Origin: Acidilobus saccharovorans 345-15
GTDB lineage: Archaea > Thermoproteota > Thermoprotei_A > Sulfolobales > Acidilobaceae
Reading direction: 5' to 3'
NCBI RefSeq assembly: GCF_000144915.1
Contig: NC_014374.1
Coordinates: 1,178,001 to 1,242,000 of the forward strand
Length of the DNA stretch: 64,000 nucleotides
Shown here: positions 1 to 8,674 of the stretch, one piece after another
Position numbering within the stretch: the first letter of the stretch is position 1
Layout: each line of letters begins with the position of its first letter
Made by a program: the position numbers and the translations under genes
Notes under the pieces: model-generated
Databases searched by the model: none
What the model was told of the DNA's origin: nothing
What the model saw: the letters and a program-made list of their open reading frames with translations, nothing else

Positions 1-2
1 AG

Positions 3-1046
3 GCCTATGTTGAGTATAAATACGATGGTGAAAGGGGCCAGATACATAAGGATGGTGATAAGATAAAGATATTCTCCAGAAGGCTTGAGGACATAACTCC
101 TATGTACCCTGATATAGCTGATGGCGTGAGGGAGGCCATCAAGGCCAAGAAGGCGATAGTTGAAGGAGAGATAGTAGCCATAGATCCAGACACGGGTGAG
201 CTCAGGCCATTCCAGGAGCTGATGCAGAGGAGAAGAAAGTATGATATAGAGAAGATGATGAAAGAAATACCGACTAGGTTGTTCCTCTTTGACATAATAA
301 TGAAGGACGATGAGGATCTAACTACCAGGCCCCTGCCCTACAGGAGGAAGGTCCTCGAGTCAATACTTGAACCGAACGACCGGGTTGTCATGAGCAATTA
401 CATAGCGAGCTCCGACCCTGACGAGATAATGAACTTCTTCCTTCAGGCAATAGCTGACGGCGCTGAGGGAGTTATGATAAAGGCTATACATGATGAGAGC
501 GTCTACAGGGCGGGCGTGAGAGGCTGGCTTTGGGTTAAGCTGAAGCGCGACTACAGGAGCGAGATGTCGGACACTGTGGACCTAGTCGCTGTTGGAGCCT
601 TCTATGGTAAGGGCAAGCGCGGCGGCAAGCTTGGCACGCTGCTGTTAGCCGCTTATGATCCTAACAATGACGTCTTTAAGACAGTGTGCAAGGTAGGAAG
701 CGGCTTTACCGATGAGGATATAAATAACATGTACGACCTGTTCAAGCCATATATAATAGACCACAGGCATCCCAGGGTAGTGTCAAACCTTGACGCTGAC
801 GTCTGGTTCGAGCCGGTTAAGGTTGCAGAGGTAATAGGCGCTGAGCTCACCCTCTCCCCAGCTCACACGTGCTGTATGGACGCCGTGAGGAAAGGAGCTG
901 GCATCTCAATAAGGTTCCCAAGGTTTATAAGGTGGAGGGACGACAAAGGTCCAGAGGACGCCACGACCGAGCAAGAGCTATTGGAGATGTACAAGAGGCA
1001 GTTGAAGAAAATTGAAGAGAAGCCACAGCCGGAGGGCGAGGCCTAA
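3..1046 (+). CDS. lig: ATP-dependent DNA ligase, 5'-truncated by window edge
   Basis: Seals nicks in duplex DNA during replication and repair through an enzyme-adenylate intermediate. The reading frame is open from base 3, so the N-terminal DNA-binding domain lies outside the window. What is seen begins with motif I ([10 protein letters not shown]); the lysine to be adenylated is codon 18-20. Motif III (RLFLFDIIM), motif IV (EGVMIKA) and motif V (WVKLKRDY) follow, then the C-terminal OB-fold region. About 347 residues are visible of a family length near 600. The 3' end overlaps the RNase P subunit gene by 35 bp, suggesting co-transcription. The archaeal/eukaryal ligase I family assignment is secure. 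Confidence 0.95.
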   Translation, partial: AYVEYKYDGERGQIHKDGDKIKIFSRRLEDITPMYPDIADGVREAIKAKKAIVEGEIVAIDPDTGELRPFQELMQRRRKYDIEKMMKEIPTRLFLFDIIMKDDEDLTTRPLPYRRKVLESILEPNDRVVMSNYIASSDPDEIMNFFLQAIADGAEGVMIKAIHDESVYRAGVRGWLWVKLKRDYRSEMSDTVDLVAVGAFYGKGKRGGKLGTLLLAAYDPNNDVFKTVCKVGSGFTDEDINNMYDLFKPYIIDHRHPRVVSNLDADVWFEPVKVAEVIGAELTLSPAHTCCMDAVRKGAGISIRFPRFIRWRDDKGPEDATTEQELLEMYKRQLKKIEEKPQPEGEA

Positions 1047-1371
1047 TAGGGCTGAGCTGGTGTTAGAGGATATTATGAGGCTGTCTCAGTTCTCCTTTAG
1101 CGCCGCCCAAGAAGGTGACTTCGATCTATCGTCGAGAGTTAATGAGCTCATAATTAGGATATCCCAGATGACAAGGGTTAGGCTGCCGCCTGAGATAAAG
1201 AGGACCTACTGCAAGAGGTGTAAGGTGTCGCTCATACCGGGCGTGACCCTCTCAGTGAGAGTAAGGTCGCAGGGAAGGCAAAAGTATGTAGTAAGAAGGT
1301 GCCTGGTGTGCGGCTATATACATAGGATGCCCCTGGGCCGCCAGAGCGGCGGCAAGGAGCCTGCGGCCTAA
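1012..1371 (+). CDS. rnp4: Ribonuclease P protein component 4 (Rpp21/Rpr2 family)
   Basis: Protein subunit of archaeal RNase P, which binds the RNase P RNA and helps remove 5' leaders from pre-tRNAs. The 119-residue product has the family's zinc site as two Cys pairs: C67-x2-C70 (YCKRC) and C97-x2-C100 (RCLVCG), after an N-terminal helical region. The start taken is TTG at 1012, inside the ligase gene; no ATG is near and the helical N-terminus (residues 14-55) is needed. The stop codon overlaps that of the convergent SDR gene by 4 bp. Confidence 0.88.
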   Translation: MKRSHSRRARPNRAELVLEDIMRLSQFSFSAAQEGDFDLSSRVNELIIRISQMTRVRLPPEIKRTYCKRCKVSLIPGVTLSVRVRSQGRQKYVVRRCLVCGYIHRMPLGRQSGGKEPAA

Positions 1372-2171
1372 GTCATCCCAACGCCGAGGGACGCCCCTGC
1401 GTCAACTACTATAACTTGGCCCGTGACCCCGCTGGCCTCAGGGCTTGCTAAGAAGGCCACTACGGAGGCCACTTCTTCAGGAGTCACCAGCCTGTGAGGG
1501 GGTATCCTGCTCAGGTATCTGTCTAGGCTTCCGGCCCTCCCGGTTTTCTTGTCCAGCCACTCGAAGTAACTAAGTCCCAGCCTAGTGTTCACAAAGCCTG
1601 GAGCGACTACGTTGACAGTTATGTTATACTTTATGAGCTCTATTGCGAGGGACTTGGCTAACCCTATGAGCCCTGCCTTGGCAGCCGAGTAGGCTGTTAA
1701 AAAGTCCAGGCCATAAATGCCGGCCACGCTTGATATGAAGACGACCCTCCCCCATTCCTTAGATATCATATCTTTCAGGACCTCCCTAGTTATAAGGTAT
1801 GGGCCTGTTAAGTCGTAGTTTATCTGTGCATGCCATGACTCGGGGTTCATGTCAAGGAATTCAGAGGCATACCCTACGCCTGCGTTATTAACCAGGATGT
1901 CTATGCCGCCAAGCTCCCTTCTCGCCTGCTCCACAGCAGATTTTATGTCATCCGGAGAGCCCAGGTTCATCCTTATTGCAATGGAGGGAACGCCCATCTG
2001 CCTAATCTCTTCCAGCGTCTTCTCAGCTTCATCGGCGGCCTTCCTGTAAGTTATAGCCACGCTGGCGCCCATGGAGGCCAGCCTAATAGCTATGGCCTTT
2101 CCTATGCCCCTATCGCCTCCAGTGACAAGGGCTACCTTGCCTTTGAGCTGAGCAGGGCGGTCAGAAGCCAT
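1368..2171 (-). CDS. SDR-family oxidoreductase (FabG-like)
   Basis: Classical short-chain dehydrogenase/reductase, NAD(P)-dependent, interconverting an alcohol and a ketone; the substrate cannot be told from sequence. Visible motifs are the cofactor-binding TGGDRGIG (residues 17-24), NNAG (95-98), the catalytic serine in FISS (147/148), and Y161-x3-K165 (YSAAK). Length 267 is normal. It is most like 3-oxoacyl-ACP reductase/glucose dehydrogenase type SDRs, but archaea lack classical type II fatty acid synthesis, so a FabG role is doubtful. It converges on the RNase P subunit gene. Confidence 0.85.
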   Translation of the reverse strand: MASDRPAQLKGKVALVTGGDRGIGKAIAIRLASMGASVAITYRKAADEAEKTLEEIRQMGVPSIAIRMNLGSPDDIKSAVEQARRELGGIDILVNNAGVGYASEFLDMNPESWHAQINYDLTGPYLITREVLKDMISKEWGRVVFISSVAGIYGLDFLTAYSAAKAGLIGLAKSLAIELIKYNITVNVVAPGFVNTRLGLSYFEWLDKKTGRAGSLDRYLSRIPPHRLVTPEEVASVVAFLASPEASGVTGQVIVVDAGASLGVGMT

Positions 2172-2272
2172 GCACTCACCATCCCCCGTTAGGGGTCTGT
2201 TCCCGAGTTCCAGATCATCCCTAATCCAAGGGAGCGCCTTTGAGATTATAAACGCTGCTAGCCCGAGCGCTC

Positions 2273-3106
2273 TCAGTCGGTAAGGAATGTGTTAAGCAGC
2301 GTTAAGGATGCCAGGAGGGCCTCCTCGCTCCTTAAGGTCTCGGTGCCCTGTAAGGGCGCAGCGTTAATCAACAGGTCAAAGGCCTTACGTGAGGTGTACT
2401 GAAGTAGGCCGCTCTTCGGGCCACCTAATACCAAGGCTATGGGTCTTCCTAGGAGCCCTCTGAGGAGCCAGTAGTCGGTAGATCCATACTTGCTAGTGCC
2501 GACCAGAGCCACTCCCTGTTCCTTAAGCTCTTGAAGTTCCGTTAGGAGCTTACCAGAGCGTAAGACCTTGTACCCAGTGTATATATTGCCCCATGAGGAG
2601 GGCTCTAGTTCAAACTGCCTCCCAGACCTCCTTATAACGCGCGCAGTGACTATGTCGTTGACATCGAAGTGGCAGGGCTTTAACAGGCCCTCGCCAGCCT
2701 CTCCCATGTAGACGCTGCACTGAGAGCCCTTCCTTGTAATTATTAAGACGTCTATAAGGTCCCCCTCATTGAGGTCTCTTGGAGGTAAATGGTTGGGGAG
2801 GTTTAACGGCGGCATAATGCCAGCGTACTTAAGCTTTTCGCTTAAGCCAACAACTCGCTTCTTAAGATGCGGCGGAACCACCTGATAATTAAGTAGCTCT
2901 GAGAGCGTCTCCTGATCATCATGTGTTGAGTCCTCATCCAGGAATATTCTGACCTCGTCAACCCTGAATATGGCCAGGGCCCTAGATATTAGCCCGGCCT
3001 TGTAAGTTTTGTCCCTTAGGTCCTGTTCAACGCTAAGCACGCTAGCAGGCAACAAAACTATGAGCTTGTGCTGCCTTCTAGGCGATGGCCACGGGGGACT
3101 TATCAA
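2273..3106 (-). CDS. Putative SPOUT-class RNA methyltransferase (SPOUT1/C9orf114-like)
   Basis: A 277-residue protein resembling the archaeal/eukaryal SPOUT1 (C9orf114, DUF171) family, deep-knot SAM-dependent methyltransferases thought to act on RNA. N-terminal strand and helix typical of the fold (LIVLLPASVLS) are followed by DEVRIFLDED, an inserted OB-like segment around residues 100-170 (NEGDLIDVLIITRKG), and a C-terminal knot region with ALVLGGPKSGLL. The start is TTG at 3106. The RNA target is unknown. No operon partner is evident; the 230 bp upstream on this strand hold no gene. Confidence 0.7.
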   Translation of the reverse strand: MISPPWPSPRRQHKLIVLLPASVLSVEQDLRDKTYKAGLISRALAIFRVDEVRIFLDEDSTHDDQETLSELLNYQVVPPHLKKRVVGLSEKLKYAGIMPPLNLPNHLPPRDLNEGDLIDVLIITRKGSQCSVYMGEAGEGLLKPCHFDVNDIVTARVIRRSGRQFELEPSSWGNIYTGYKVLRSGKLLTELQELKEQGVALVGTSKYGSTDYWLLRGLLGRPIALVLGGPKSGLLQYTSRKAFDLLINAAPLQGTETLRSEEALLASLTLLNTFLTD

Positions 3107-3289
3107 GCTGAACTGCCTTCCTCCTTGCTCTTACCGCCTTTCCTTTCCGAGCCCCTCTGCTCTTTAGTCATGAAGAGGGTCGTCCTCTGCCTTCCTCCCA
3201 TGTGGTTCACCTGCGCAGTATCTCTGAACTTGAGGCTTAAAGCCGTTATTTCAGGGCGTTGCGCCCTCAGCTGCACATGCAAGGATTAC

Positions 3290-3310
3290 GTGAAATCTAA
3301 TTAATTTCAC
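3290..3310. promoter_or_regulatory. Operator-like inverted repeat in methylisocitrate lyase promoter
   Basis: Perfect 7-bp inverted repeat GTGAAAT (3290-3296) and ATTTCAC (3304-3310) around an AT-rich 7-bp centre. The centre with TAATTAAT is the best TATA-box candidate for the gene starting at 3337, so a protein bound here would compete with TBP. A second small hairpin, AGGGCG-TTG-CGCCCT, lies at 3253-3267. The regulatory role is inferred. Confidence 0.4.
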
Positions 3311-3336
3311 AAGCACATAGCTGACGGGCTGGGAAG

Positions 3337-4281
3337 TTGGCATACCTTTACAGGAGAAAAGGCGATGTTCATCCAGCGGTCAGGCTAAGGGAGCTCATGA
3401 AGGGCAGCGGCATAATTATAGTTCCAGGGGTCTTTGATCCAGCATCAGCCCTCCTGGCAGAGAGCGTTGGCTTCAAGGCAATTTACTTATCAGGCGCCGC
3501 ACTAACTGGAAGCCTTGCGATGCCCGACCTCAGCATAATAACCTTCTCTGAGGTCCTTGACGCCACGAGAAGAATAATGGAAGTGGTTGACCTGCCTATG
3601 ATAGTTGACACAGACACGGGCTTCGGTGAGGCGATAAATGTCTACAGGACCGTTAAAGAGCTCGAGGAGGCAGGGGCGGCTGCTGTTCAGATAGAGGACC
3701 AGGTGCTTCCTAAAAAGTGCGGTCACCTCTCTGGTAAACATGTAGTTCCGGCTGACGAGATGGTTAAGAAGATAATGAGCGCCGTCGAGGCCAGACGTAA
3801 TGACATGGTTATAGTTGCCAGGACCGATGCGCGCGAAGTGGAGGGCCTGGACGCTGCCATAGAGAGAGCTCAGATGTATGTGGAGGCCGGGGCGGACGTT
3901 ATATTCCCAGAGGCCCTCCATAATCTAGAGGAGTTTAAGGAGTTCTCACGTAAGGTGAAAGCGCCGCTTTTGGCTAACATGACAGAGTTTGGTAAGACCC
4001 CCTATATAACAGCTAAGGAGTTCGAGGAGGCAGGCTATAAGTTCGTAATTTTCCCAGTGACCACATTTAGGGCAGCCATGAAGGCCATGAAAGACGTCCT
4101 GTTAGAACTTAAGGAGAAGGGCACGCAGAAGTACATACTAGACAAACTAATGACAAGGCAGGAGTTCTATGAGCTCATAGGTTATTATGAGTACGAAAAG
4201 AGGGATTCACAGATAGCAGAAAAGGCTGAAGCTCTGATGAGTGAGCTAAAGCGCAGGACCCAGGGATCGACACAAAAATGA
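3337..4281 (+). CDS. prpB: Methylisocitrate lyase (isocitrate lyase/PEP mutase family)
   Basis: Likely splits 2-methylisocitrate into pyruvate and succinate in the methylcitrate route of propionate breakdown. The 314-residue TIM-barrel protein carries the lyase signature KKCGH with catalytic C128, and the metal-binding DTDTG at 91-95. PEP mutases lack the KKCGH cysteine; true isocitrate lyases are much longer. Start is TTG at 3337. The gene stands alone, with a palindrome over its probable TATA box. No citrate synthase or dehydratase partner lies in this window. An oxaloacetate lyase-type activity is an alternative. Confidence 0.82.
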   Translation: MAYLYRRKGDVHPAVRLRELMKGSGIIIVPGVFDPASALLAESVGFKAIYLSGAALTGSLAMPDLSIITFSEVLDATRRIMEVVDLPMIVDTDTGFGEAINVYRTVKELEEAGAAAVQIEDQVLPKKCGHLSGKHVVPADEMVKKIMSAVEARRNDMVIVARTDAREVEGLDAAIERAQMYVEAGADVIFPEALHNLEEFKEFSRKVKAPLLANMTEFGKTPYITAKEFEEAGYKFVIFPVTTFRAAMKAMKDVLLELKEKGTQKYILDKLMTRQEFYELIGYYEYEKRDSQIAEKAEALMSELKRRTQGSTQK

Positions 4282-4374
4282 GGTTCTATTTATCTCGATT
4301 CATCATATGATCAGTTTTTGGTAAATTCTTGGAAACACAATTAATAGTAAGGAAAGTAACAATTAGTATACCCG

Positions 4375-4462
4375 TGGTGCGGGGGGTGGGCTTCGAACCC
4401 ACGCAGGCCTACGCCATCGGGCCCTCAGCCCGACCCCTTTGACCAGGCTCGGGCACCCCCGC
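4375..4462 (-). tRNA. tRNA-Leu(GAG)
   Basis: Type II tRNA read on the minus strand. The acceptor GCGGGGG pairs perfectly with CCCCCGC, the D arm is GCCCGAGCCTGG, the anticodon stem TCGGG/CCCGA encloses loop CTGAGGG (anticodon GAG), there is a long variable arm, and the T loop is TTCGAAG. CCA is genome-encoded (4375-4377). No intron. A TATA-like CTTAAATA lies about 30 bp upstream, near 4490-4498. Confidence 0.95.
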
Positions 4463-4537
4463 ACCAATGTTCTCTGGCGTACGGAAGGCTATTTAAGTAG
4501 TTTGCTTATTTTAACTTCTCAGGGAAACAAGTAAAGC

Positions 4538-4936
4538 GTGGTAAGCATGGAAAGGGAGAAGACGAATGACGGTTTCAATAAGGCAATAAACAGGCTTCTG
4601 GTAAACATAACCGTTAGAACTCTTTGGATATACGTGTTGGCAACCTTAAAGGAGAGCCCCACGTATCCATACCAGCTAAAGAAGATAATAAGAGAGAAGT
4701 TTTCATTTAACCCACCCACGGTAACTCTCTACACGGTCGTCTACAAGTTAGAGAGGGATGGTTTGATAGAGAAGACTCCAGACGGCATGTATAAGATAAC
4801 TGGCGACGGTCTAAAGGCCCTTAGCGAGGCATCTAAACTACTCATGGAGATAGCTCAAAAGATAAGCAGCGTGGAGAGCCCTGCCATTGTAGAGAGGACT
4901 ACGGAAAGCTCCGAGGAAATTAGAAGGCCTCAGTGA
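4538..4936 (+). CDS. PadR-like winged-helix transcriptional regulator
   Basis: A 132-residue DNA-binding protein. Residues 25-100 form a winged helix of PadR type: the first helix (TLWIYVLATLKESPTYPYQLKKII), a recognition-helix region with TVTLYTVVYKLERDGLIE, and the wing (KTPDGMYKITGDG). A C-terminal helix (LSEASKLLMEIAQKIS) probably dimerises. Start is GTG at 4538 or ATG at 4547. It is divergent from tRNA-Leu(GAG) and has no adjacent target gene, so its ligand and regulon are unknown. Confidence 0.72.
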   Translation: MVSMEREKTNDGFNKAINRLLVNITVRTLWIYVLATLKESPTYPYQLKKIIREKFSFNPPTVTLYTVVYKLERDGLIEKTPDGMYKITGDGLKALSEASKLLMEIAQKISSVESPAIVERTTESSEEIRRPQ

Positions 4937-5023
4937 GATCGGTGCTCCTCATACCGAGCAGTCAGTGCAGGTCAGCCTAATCATCGGCCCAGTTATTTAA
5001 GGCTAGGAGCGCTAAAAAGTCCA

Positions 5024-5284
5024 TTGGTGCAAACTGGTCTGGGACCTGACATGGAGCAGGGTAACTTGAAGGAGGTCACGGTAGAGTTTTCGGGCTCCAG
5101 GTTCAGGGCATTTATAGATACCAGCTCAGGCCTCCTGGTGTGCCCCATCTGCAGGAGGACCAGAGTAACATCGCCAGAAGACCTAGTAGCTCACATACTA
5201 GCTCATGCGATGAAGAGCCTCGATAAGAGGAGGGAGCCTCCCCAGAGGGCCCACGTTACTTCTGAGAGCTCTTCTGAGGAGTGA
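5024..5284 (+). CDS. Small C2H2-type zinc-finger-like protein
   Basis: An 86-residue protein of unknown function. Its only clear feature is one C2H2-like site: CPIC (residues 41-44) and H-x3-H (HILAH, 57-61) with a short spacer, typical of small archaeal zinc fingers. The N-terminal half looks like a beta strand pair (VTVEFSGSRFRAFID), the C-terminus is charged. The start is TTG 5024 or GTG 5027; the TATA-like TTATTTAA near 4992-4999 lies about 28 bp upstream, which fits a leaderless transcript. It precedes dph2 by about 70 bp. Confidence 0.6.
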   Translation: MVQTGLGPDMEQGNLKEVTVEFSGSRFRAFIDTSSGLLVCPICRRTRVTSPEDLVAHILAHAMKSLDKRREPPQRAHVTSESSSEE

Positions 5285-5355
5285 CAAGGCCTTTATGAAG
5301 CTTTGGAGACATTTACCTTCAAATTAAACTTCCCTCTGCAGCAGCGACGTGTAGC

Positions 5356-6408
5356 GTGAAAACAGTGAAGCTGAAGTGCCGAGAGATACCATACGTGTTA
5401 GAGCTGCCTGACGACCTAGATAAAGGGCTAGCTGGTGCCACCGCCATGCTTCAGCTGCCTGACGGTTTAAAGCAGTACTCCAGAGAAATAGCTGACTGCC
5501 TCTCCGATGCTATAAAGGCCAGGATCCTCATACAGGGGGACAGCGTTTTCGGCGCCTGTGATCTACATTATGGAGAGGTCTCATCGCTGGGCTATGTGGA
5601 CGCAATACTTCACGTGGGCCACACGCCATATCCTGATTATCTAGGCGATAGGGTTAATGTGAACCCTAAGGGCAGAGTTAGAGTGTTCTTCATAGCTGCA
5701 AGGTATGTAGGGCTCCCGAGCGAGCAGGCCATGGAGTCCCTGCTAAGTTTATTGAGGGCTAGGTCACTTAGAAGGATAGCGGTTGCTACTACAACCCAGT
5801 ATCTGTACGCTTACAAATTTGCCGTGAACTACCTCAGAGAAAGGGGTCTTGAGGTTGTTACATTTCGTGGCCCAGCCAGCTACTACGAAGAGGGCCAAGT
5901 TATAGGTTGTGACTACAGCTTTGTCCCAAGAGGAGTGGAGGGTTATGTAATCATAAGTGGGGGCGAGTTTCACGCTTTAGGCCTTTACTTGGCAACCTTT
6001 AGGCCTGTGATGCAGTTGGACGTGTATAAGGACAAGGCTTATGATATGACTGGGGCTGGGGAAAAACTTTACGCCTCGAGGCTTTTCAAAGTGTCCATGG
6101 CGATGAATTCGAGCAGGTGGGGGATAATAGTGGGTACTAAGACAGGCCAGCATAGACCTTGGGTGGTCTCAGCGTTGGAGGCCATGCTATCCAGGCGCGG
6201 TCTGCATTATAAGGAGCTTTATGTTGGTATGCTAACTCCTCAAATCCTTGCGAACTTCGACAGCGACTGGTATCAGGCCTTTGTTATAACTAGTTGCCCC
6301 AGGCTTCCAATAGATGACTTTAACGAGTACCCTAAACCTGTGCTGACCCCAGGTGAAGCCTTTATGGCAATAGAGGGGAAGCTGAGTCCTTACAGGTTTC
6401 CATGGTGA
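5356..6408 (+). CDS. dph2: 2-(3-amino-3-carboxypropyl)histidine synthase (diphthamide synthesis)
   Basis: First enzyme of diphthamide formation on translation elongation factor aEF2; a [4Fe-4S] enzyme that cleaves SAM to transfer a 3-amino-3-carboxypropyl group to a histidine. The 350-residue protein has the three cluster cysteines, one per repeated domain: C68 (FGACDLHYG), C185 (IGCDYS) and C314 (TSCPRLPIDD). The length fits archaeal Dph2. GTG start at 5356. No other diphthamide genes are nearby. Confidence 0.92.
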   Translation: MKTVKLKCREIPYVLELPDDLDKGLAGATAMLQLPDGLKQYSREIADCLSDAIKARILIQGDSVFGACDLHYGEVSSLGYVDAILHVGHTPYPDYLGDRVNVNPKGRVRVFFIAARYVGLPSEQAMESLLSLLRARSLRRIAVATTTQYLYAYKFAVNYLRERGLEVVTFRGPASYYEEGQVIGCDYSFVPRGVEGYVIISGGEFHALGLYLATFRPVMQLDVYKDKAYDMTGAGEKLYASRLFKVSMAMNSSRWGIIVGTKTGQHRPWVVSALEAMLSRRGLHYKELYVGMLTPQILANFDSDWYQAFVITSCPRLPIDDFNEYPKPVLTPGEAFMAIEGKLSPYRFPW

Positions 6409-6525
6409 TAAGAGGCCTAACCGTTAGAGCACGATAACTAGACCCCATTAGACTTAGCCCTGATTTAGAAGCGGGAACGCATGTATTCTTAACTTCGAGT
6501 CGTATTTAAGGAACAAGGGCGCTGG

Positions 6526-7158
6526 CTGCCAGCGCAGCTAAGCAGACTTAAGGTAGTGCTTGAGAAGTATGTGCCAAAAATAGAGTTCCCCTCGGTCAAA
6601 TTGGAGCAGTATACAACGCCTGCAGAGCTAGTGCTCGCTATGTTAAAGGTCCCCCTGTTTAGGGGTCTTATTGATGGCGCTACGGTGGCTGATCTTGGCT
6701 CAGGCACTTGCAGGATAGCTATAGCATCCCTTCTTTTAGGGGCGAGAAGGGCCATAGCCGTTGACTACGATTATAGGTTCGGCAGCATCTGTAAGCTTTC
6801 GGCAGAGAAATTAGGTGTCAGCGAAGGGTTGGCTTTCATATCTGCATGGATAACGGAGCGCTCCGGCCCCCTCAGGCAGGGCCTTATAGACATCGTGATA
6901 ATGAACCCACCCTTCGGGGTATGGAGAAAGGGGGCCGACAGGGAATTCCTTGAGTATGCCATGAGCCTTAATGCTAGGGAGATAGTGGCCCTCGTGAAAT
7001 CAGGAAACCTCGAGTTTCACGCCAGGTTAGCTAAGGCTAGAGGGTACTCATTCAACTTTTTAGGTACTCACGAGTTCCCTATACCTGCGGCTATGCCGCA
7101 CCACAGAAGCAGAATAAGGAGAATAAAGGTGGACCTGGTTGAGCTCTCAAGGAGTTAG
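6526..7158 (+). CDS. METTL5-like rRNA adenine N6-methyltransferase
   Basis: SAM-dependent methyltransferase with ADLGSGTCRIAIASLLLGA (SAM-binding motif I) and the adenine-N6 catalytic motif IV NPPFG, plus the family's LEQYTTP ahead of motif I. METTL5 modifies small-subunit rRNA in eukaryotes; an archaeal rRNA target is inferred. The first canonical start is GTG 6556, but the same open frame upstream encodes LPAQLSRLKVVLEKY, which matches the family's N-terminus. The frame is closed at 6490 and has no ATG, GTG or TTG before 6556. I therefore place the start at CTG 6526, about 25 bp after TATA-like GTATTTAAG (6502-6510). It overlaps csl4 by 20 bp. Confidence 0.8.
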   Translation: MPAQLSRLKVVLEKYVPKIEFPSVKLEQYTTPAELVLAMLKVPLFRGLIDGATVADLGSGTCRIAIASLLLGARRAIAVDYDYRFGSICKLSAEKLGVSEGLAFISAWITERSGPLRQGLIDIVIMNPPFGVWRKGADREFLEYAMSLNAREIVALVKSGNLEFHARLAKARGYSFNFLGTHEFPIPAAMPHHRSRIRRIKVDLVELSRS

Positions 7159-7768
7159 CTACGTGGTCCCAGGCGACGTGGTTGCCGTTGAAGAGGAGTA
7201 CTCCGAGGGCCAGAATGTGTACGTTGATTACGACACAGGCGTTCTCAGAGTGGCATCAGTAGGAAAGCTTAAGCTTGATAACATTAACAAGGTAGCCGAG
7301 GTCATACCTGCAAGGAGGCTCAAGAGCCCAAAGAAAGGGGCCACAGTCCTTGGCTTGGTGACACAGGTAAGGGAGAACCTGGCCTTCGTTGATATCTACG
7401 GCGAGGTTGCACTTGAACCTAGGCCAGGCCGCTTCATAGAGTATTCTGGCGTTCTAGACGGTGTTATAACTCCAGACAGCGTAGGCGCTGACAGGGTAGA
7501 TGATGTTATGAACTTTGTAAGGCCTAATGACATCATATTGGCGAGAGTAATGAGCACTATAAGTCCCTACCTACTTAGCTTAAAAGGCCCCCAGCTCGGC
7601 GTAATTTATGCCCTATGTTCAAGGTGTGGCGAAGTTCTAACCTTAGAAGGTGGTAGCCTCAAGTGCCCGGCCTGCGGAAACGTGGAGAATAGGAAGCTCT
7701 CAACCTTCGCCGGCTCAAAGCTAATAAGGCTTGACATAAGGCGGTTAATTCTCAGGAGGTTCCAGTAG
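7139..7768 (+). CDS. csl4: Exosome RNA-binding cap protein Csl4
   Basis: Cap subunit of the archaeal exosome, which recruits DnaG and binds RNA for 3'-5' decay. 209 residues: an N-terminal Csl4 domain (YVVPGDVVAVEEEY), a central S1 fold (about 66-150, KKGATVLGLVTQVRENLAFVD) and a C-terminal zinc ribbon with CSRCG and CPACG. It overlaps the methyltransferase by 20 bp and the next gene by 1 bp, so the genes are probably one transcript with rpo11. Confidence 0.93.
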   Translation: MSSQGVSYVVPGDVVAVEEEYSEGQNVYVDYDTGVLRVASVGKLKLDNINKVAEVIPARRLKSPKKGATVLGLVTQVRENLAFVDIYGEVALEPRPGRFIEYSGVLDGVITPDSVGADRVDDVMNFVRPNDIILARVMSTISPYLLSLKGPQLGVIYALCSRCGEVLTLEGGSLKCPACGNVENRKLSTFAGSKLIRLDIRRLILRRFQ

Positions 7769-8379
7769 TGGCCTCCGGGCAGAGGATCATAATTAAGTTG
7801 CCGCGTAACACCGCTGATATTGAGGCCTTACTGGAGAAGATAAGCGAGAAGGCGTCGGCCAGCATAATTTCAACCGAGATCAGGAACAATAGACTTGTAA
7901 TTGAAATACAGGGCTCCGTAAGGGCCTCCAAGGATATTAAGAGGACGGTTCACGATATATTAAGGGATCAAACATCTAGGAGCTTTAGGTCTGTAATCAC
8001 GGAAGACAGAATTAGAGATATGGGGTATAAGGGGCCCATGGATGTGCTTTCCTTTACACTAAAGAAGATGGGGTTTGACACTGAGTGGGAACCTCCGGTG
8101 CTCAGAAGCAATGCACAGGTAAGTGTCATAAGACAGGTGGCTCAGAAACTTTCTGATGCGCTGAAACTGGTAAGCGGCCTCAATCTCAGCGAGTCCGCCA
8201 GGAAAGCTGTGATGGCCGTGCTAGCCCTTTCTGGGGCCTCAACAGATGTGGAAAGGGTTATTTCTGTAGGTTTATCAAAGGGCGTCCTGGCCAGGGATAG
8301 AAATAATAAAATACTCTCGGTAACTGAGTGGAGGGAAGCGGCTGACCTGATAAGGGGGTCGTTAGGAGTTGACGGATGA
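7768..8379 (+). CDS. Conserved archaeal protein (DUF2067-like)
   Basis: A 203-residue protein between csl4 and rpo11. Recalled family resemblance is to DUF2067, found in this gene context in Crenarchaeota; this is from memory and has not been checked by search. The N-terminal 70 residues look like an alpha-beta fold (RIIIKLPRNTADIEALLEKI), the C-terminal half is mostly helical. No catalytic motif, cysteine pair or membrane segment is visible. Starting 1 bp inside csl4 and ending 11 bp inside rpo11 suggests translational coupling and a role in RNA metabolism or transcription. The function is unknown. Confidence 0.65.
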   Translation: MASGQRIIIKLPRNTADIEALLEKISEKASASIISTEIRNNRLVIEIQGSVRASKDIKRTVHDILRDQTSRSFRSVITEDRIRDMGYKGPMDVLSFTLKKMGFDTEWEPPVLRSNAQVSVIRQVAQKLSDALKLVSGLNLSESARKAVMAVLALSGASTDVERVISVGLSKGVLARDRNNKILSVTEWREAADLIRGSLGVDG

Positions 8380-8674
8380 CCTTAAGATCTACAGATCGGG
8401 CAACAGCTACGTAATAGAGATAGAAAACGAAGATCATACTTTGGGCAACTTGCTCTCCTCTACTTTGGCTGGAGTTAAGGGGGTAGTAGATGCGTACTAC
8501 GAGTTGGAGCACCCCCTGTTCAGGAGAATCAAGGTCTACGTAAGGTTAGAGGACGGTTATGACATAAAGGAGGTTTTGAGGGAGGCATTAAACAGGATAA
8601 AGGATATGAACGAAGCCTTTAGGAAGGAGTTCATCGAGCAGGCGAAGTCCCTGGGCGTAGAGGACCTCTCTTGA
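8369..8674 (+). CDS. rpo11: DNA-directed RNA polymerase subunit Rpo11 (L)
   Basis: Small RNA polymerase assembly subunit that pairs with Rpo3 (Rpb3/Rpb11, bacterial alpha-like). 101 residues with the family signature EIENEDHTLGNLL near residues 17-29 followed by the dimerisation helices (DMNEAFRKEFIEQAKSL). It overlaps its upstream neighbour by 11 bp and the downstream Cys-rich gene by 4 bp. Confidence 0.95.
   Translation: MTDDLKIYRSGNSYVIEIENEDHTLGNLLSSTLAGVKGVVDAYYELEHPLFRRIKVYVRLEDGYDIKEVLREALNRIKDMNEAFRKEFIEQAKSLGVEDLS

Noticed and set aside
3068-3304. Small plus-strand frame of 78 codons between the SPOUT gene and methylisocitrate lyase
   Set aside because: Begins antisense to the SPOUT gene, has unusual composition and overlaps the probable promoter.
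4282-4374. Possible C/D box sRNA on the minus strand (CTGA followed by ATGATGA near 4300-4315)
   Set aside because: No matching outer C and D boxes at suitable spacing; the two short motifs alone are expected by chance.
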